A stretch of DNA of 5,724 nucleotides from an uncultured Lentisphaeraceae bacterium (lineage in GTDB: Bacteria; Verrucomicrobiota; Kiritimatiellia; RFP12; DVOR01), in contig CAMGJH010000086.1 in NCBI GenBank assembly GCA_946056345.1, positions 1 to 5,724 on the forward strand. Reading direction: 5' to 3'. Positions within the stretch are counted from its first letter, which is position 1, and each line of letters opens with the position of its first letter. This document shows positions 5,596 to 5,724 of the stretch, in pieces. Below the pieces are notes generated by a model. It was not told where the DNA came from. It did not search any database and saw nothing but the letters and a program-made list of their open reading frames with translations. Position numbers and translations under genes: made by a program.

Positions 5596-5724
5596 ATGAG
5601 AAAGACAATAATTATAGGTGCTGCATTACTTGAATGCTCCATAATCCTCGGCTCCTTGTGGGGATTTCGTCCTCTACGGCAATATCGAAAGGTGCGAATG
5701 GCTAATGGTGCTGCGTTTTATTTG
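5596..5724 (+). CDS. Hypothetical membrane-anchored protein, 3' end missing
   Basis: ATG 5596 opens a frame that stays open to the window edge, giving 43 residues. The N-terminus is MRKT followed by a hydrophobic stretch (residues about 5-24, IIIGAALLECSIILGSLWGF), then basic residues (RPLRQYRKVR). This fits a signal anchor or a first membrane helix with a cytoplasmic basic flank. The cysteine at residue 14 is preceded by LLE, a poor lipobox, so a lipoprotein is unlikely. The gene is AT-rich like the second half of the GTPase gene, and its start lies 10 bases after that gene's stop, so the two probably form an operon. The family cannot be recognised from so little sequence. Confidence 0.65.
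   Translation, partial: MRKTIIIGAALLECSIILGSLWGFRPLRQYRKVRMANGAAFYL

Overview
The window is a GC-rich bacterial segment (roughly two thirds G+C in the coding part). It carries four genes, all on the + strand, and about 1 kb of unusually structured non-coding DNA. I cannot place the organism firmly. The very high third-position GC, the long two-module FtsX permease, a Gram-positive-like Pol IV and repeat-rich spacers would suit a Chloroflexota (Anaerolineae-like) genome, but this is a weak inference.

Layout. (1) From the left edge to 1973: the C-terminal 656 residues of a large ABC-transporter permease with FtsX-type membrane modules. (2) 1987-3174: a complete Y-family DNA polymerase IV (dinB), 13 bases downstream and possibly co-transcribed. 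(3) 3175-4205: a non-coding kilobase. Its core (about 3273-3624) is built on a strict 22-bp period, with palindrome centres on an 11-bp lattice, and alternates GC-rich and AT-rich subfamilies. A 91-bp block from its left end recurs exactly 440 bp (20 x 22) downstream with three mismatches. Two small heptamer tandem repeats lie near it. The spacer ends in a near-consensus sigma70 promoter (TTGACT, 17 bp, TATACT) and a leader of about 270 nt. (4) 4206-5585: a Ras-like/TRAFAC-type GTPase with all five G motifs and three C-terminal membrane segments. (5) From 5596 past the right edge: a gene with a hydrophobic N-terminus, translationally linked to the GTPase gene.

How the parts relate. The permease and dinB look like ordinary host genes. 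The GTPase and the following membrane gene look like an independently promoted membrane-associated signalling or conflict cassette. The GTPase gene is a compositional mosaic: its GTP-binding domain is GC-rich and host-like, while everything from about base 4919 (close to the end of the G domain) is AT-rich. This suggests replacement or acquisition of the C-terminal module and the downstream gene. The two strongest leads are the 22/11-bp phased palindrome array and this mid-gene composition break at a domain border.
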